Assembly (NCBI RefSeq): GCF_014904795.1
Contig: NZ_JACZFS010000003.1
Coordinates: forward strand, 1-42,428
Length of the DNA: 42,428 bases
Direction: 5' to 3'
Source of the DNA: Nisaea nitritireducens
GTDB lineage: Bacteria > Pseudomonadota > Alphaproteobacteria > Thalassobaculales > Thalassobaculaceae
The notes beneath the pieces were generated by a model that ran no database searches, was not told where the DNA came from, and saw only the letters and a program-made list of their open reading frames with translations. Position numbers and translations under genes: made by a program. Numbering within the stretch: the stretch's first letter is position 1; each line of letters begins with the position of its first letter. Positions 41,392-42,428 of the stretch are shown in pieces.

Positions 41392-41973
41392 TCAGCTCAG
41401 GAATTTGATCAGCGCGAAACCGCCGACCAGAAGCAGGAAGCCGGCGGTGGTCCAGAGTCCGAGATTTTTCTCGATGGTCTTCTGCACGGCCGGCCCGAAT
41501 TTCCAGCACAACGCGGCGACGAGATAGAACCGGATGCCCCGGGCCAGCACCGAGGCGATGACGAAGACCGCAAGATCGAGATGGGCCACGCCGCTGGCGA
41601 TGGTGATCACCTTGTAGGGAAATGGCGTGATCCCGGCACCGAACACGATCCAGGCACCCCATTCATTATACTGATCGGTGAAGGAAGCGAACTTCTCCGC
41701 ATAGCCGTAGAATTCGAGCAGCGGCAGGCCGATAGCCTCATAGAGCAGGGCGCCGATAGCATAGCCGAGCATACCGCCGAGGACGGACGCGACGGTGCAG
41801 ATGCCCGCAGCGCGCCAGGCATTGCGCCGGTCGGCCAGCACCATCGGGATCAGCATGGTGTCCGGCGGGATCGGGAAGACCGAGCTTTCGATGAAGGATA
41901 TCAGCGCCAGCCAGTAATTTGCCCGCTTGTGCGCGGCGGCCCGCATCAGTCGCTCGTAGGTCGCTTGCAGCAT
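41392..41973 (-). CDS. YqaA/DedA-like membrane protein (VTT domain)
   Basis: Inner-membrane protein of 193 residues with about four to five membrane segments. The start RANYWLALISFIESSVFPIPPDTMLIPMVL, with the re-entrant F/P-rich loop, and GAGITPFPYKVITIASG carry the marks of the VTT/SNARE-associated family that includes YqaA and DedA. DedA-group proteins help move lipid carriers and keep membrane potential; for YqaA the role is not established. It is convergent with mnmA (24-bp gap). Confidence 0.9.
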   Translation of the reverse strand: MLQATYERLMRAAAHKRANYWLALISFIESSVFPIPPDTMLIPMVLADRRNAWRAAGICTVASVLGGMLGYAIGALLYEAIGLPLLEFYGYAEKFASFTDQYNEWGAWIVFGAGITPFPYKVITIASGVAHLDLAVFVIASVLARGIRFYLVAALCWKFGPAVQKTIEKNLGLWTTAGFLLLVGGFALIKFLS

Positions 41974-42068
41974 GCTGTCAGATGTCCCGGAAATCGGGCC
42001 GGGTTGCCTCCGGCATAGGGATCGCTTTAGCAGCGGTCGCGGTTGCCGCGCAAGGTGCCGGTTGCGGA

Positions 42069-42096
42069 TTGACCGGCCCTTGCTTTTGGCTATGAT
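42069..42096 (+). promoter_or_regulatory. Sigma-70 promoter of tRNA-Leu
   Basis: TTGACC (42069-42074), a 16-bp spacer and TATGAT (42091-42096) lie 21 bp before the tRNA, a standard stable-RNA layout. It is one of the clearest promoters in the window. Confidence 0.75.
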
Positions 42097-42117
42097 GCGC
42101 GCTCCTCGCCAAGCGGG

Positions 42118-42204
42118 GCCCCTGTGGCGGAATCGGTAGACGCGGCAGATTCAAAATCTGTTTCCGGCAACGGAGTGGGAGTTCGAGTCTCCCCGGGGGC
42201 ACCA
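42118..42204 (+). tRNA. tRNA-Leu (anticodon CAA)
   Basis: 87-nt class II tRNA. The acceptor GCCCCTG pairs with CGGGGGC. The anticodon stem GCAGA/TCTGT encloses loop TTCAAAA, giving anticodon CAA (reads UUG). A long variable arm follows, then the T arm (GTTCGAGTC) and encoded CCA (42202-42204). Confidence 0.95.
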
Positions 42205-42241
42205 TTTCATATCAAACAGTGCTTTCCCTCTGGCTGGATTT

Positions 42242-42428
42242 TTAATCGGCGCAGGTGATTGTAGCCGGGTGATTGCCGGTATTGCGCCGGGCACCGACCA
42301 TGGCCCGATAGACGCGCGCGAACAAAGGCTCCAACTCGTTGCGGGCCTCGTCGAAGCCGGACCATTCTTCGAGCGCGGCCCAGATCATTTCCGGGGTGAC
42401 CTCGATATCGGTAACGGCCGCCCGGGCG
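42242..42428 (-). CDS. C-terminal part of an unrecognised protein (runs off the window)
   Basis: From the right edge a minus-strand frame stays open for at least 61 codons and ends in TAA at 42242. It reads VTDIEVTPEMIWAALEEWSG, then FDEARNELEPLFARVYRAMV and so on. The codon use is like that of real genes here and the segment is predicted helical. The start lies outside the window and I do not recognise the family. Confidence 0.6.
   Translation of the reverse strand, partial: ARAAVTDIEVTPEMIWAALEEWSGFDEARNELEPLFARVYRAMVGARRNTGNHPATITCAD

Noticed and set aside
1-42428. CRISPR array, insertion sequence, prophage or integrase
   Set aside because: No regularly spaced direct repeats, transposase, integrase or phage structural gene was seen. 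The only repeats are the two palindromic intergenic elements.

Overview
The window looks like chromosomal DNA of a flagellated alphaproteobacterium with high GC content, most likely Rhodospirillales-like. That placement is an inference from gene content and protein style. The supporting genes are a short flagellin, FliG, a ChaA-type antiporter, a divergent tyrS/anmK pair, and an Rrf2 / cysteine desulfurase / ferredoxin / MnmA sulfur-transfer cluster. I saw no insertion sequence, phage, CRISPR array, rRNA or transposase. Most genes are housekeeping genes packed tightly on both strands, and many neighbours overlap by 4 bases (ATGA or GTGA).

Layout. 1-3.4 kb: a beta-hydroxyacid dehydrogenase, then a GcvA-like LysR regulator divergent from a coupled pair of an Fe(II)/2-oxoglutarate oxygenase (PhyH family) and an HD-domain protein. 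This pair has the architecture of PhnY/PhnZ or TmpA/TmpB organophosphonate degradation. A perfect T-N11-A dyad lies between regulator and operon, and a strong terminator closes the operon. 3.6-6.7 kb: a poorly characterised accessory patch. It holds a hypothetical gene coupled to a PAS-like gene, a GNAT-like gene that overlaps the PAS gene antisense by 222 bp, tRNA-Arg(CCU), a stand-alone ParB-like nuclease-domain protein and an AT-rich gap. 6.7-9.3 kb: 2-keto-4-pentenoate hydratase-like protein, DUF547 lipoprotein and a universal stress protein. 9.3-13.1 kb: a degenerate GGDEF/EAL protein divergent from fliG, a DksA/TraR zinc-finger protein and a PPOX-type flavoprotein. 13.1-18 kb: a LysR regulator divergent from a 1194-residue fused ABC exporter, flanked by two palindromic GTCATCCCG-type intergenic repeats.

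18-22 kb: a minus-strand operon of a DUF455 ferritin-like protein, a START-like/zinc-ribbon/class III nucleotide cyclase and an M20 peptidase. 22-23 kb: hisI and an N-terminally extended cytidine deaminase. 23-25.7 kb: flagellin with a possible sigma-54 element, a Bcp peroxiredoxin and a Ca2+/H+ antiporter. 25.7-36.5 kb: recQ, glnE, an AsmA/YhdP-like giant protein, tyrS and anmK. 36.5-41.4 kb: an alpha/beta hydrolase, then an IscR-like regulator that keeps only one candidate cluster cysteine, a cysteine desulfurase, a [2Fe-2S] ferredoxin, TenA and MnmA. This forms a compact sulfur-mobilisation locus, since the desulfurase makes the persulfide that MnmA can use for tRNA 2-thiolation. The window closes with a YqaA/DedA-like membrane protein, tRNA-Leu(CAA) with a clear promoter, and the 3' end of an unrecognised minus-strand gene.

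The points most worth following up are the phosphonate-type oxygenase pair, the one-cysteine IscR with its long structured leader, the DUF455/cyclase operon, the degenerate EAL protein facing fliG, and the long antisense overlap at 4435-4656.
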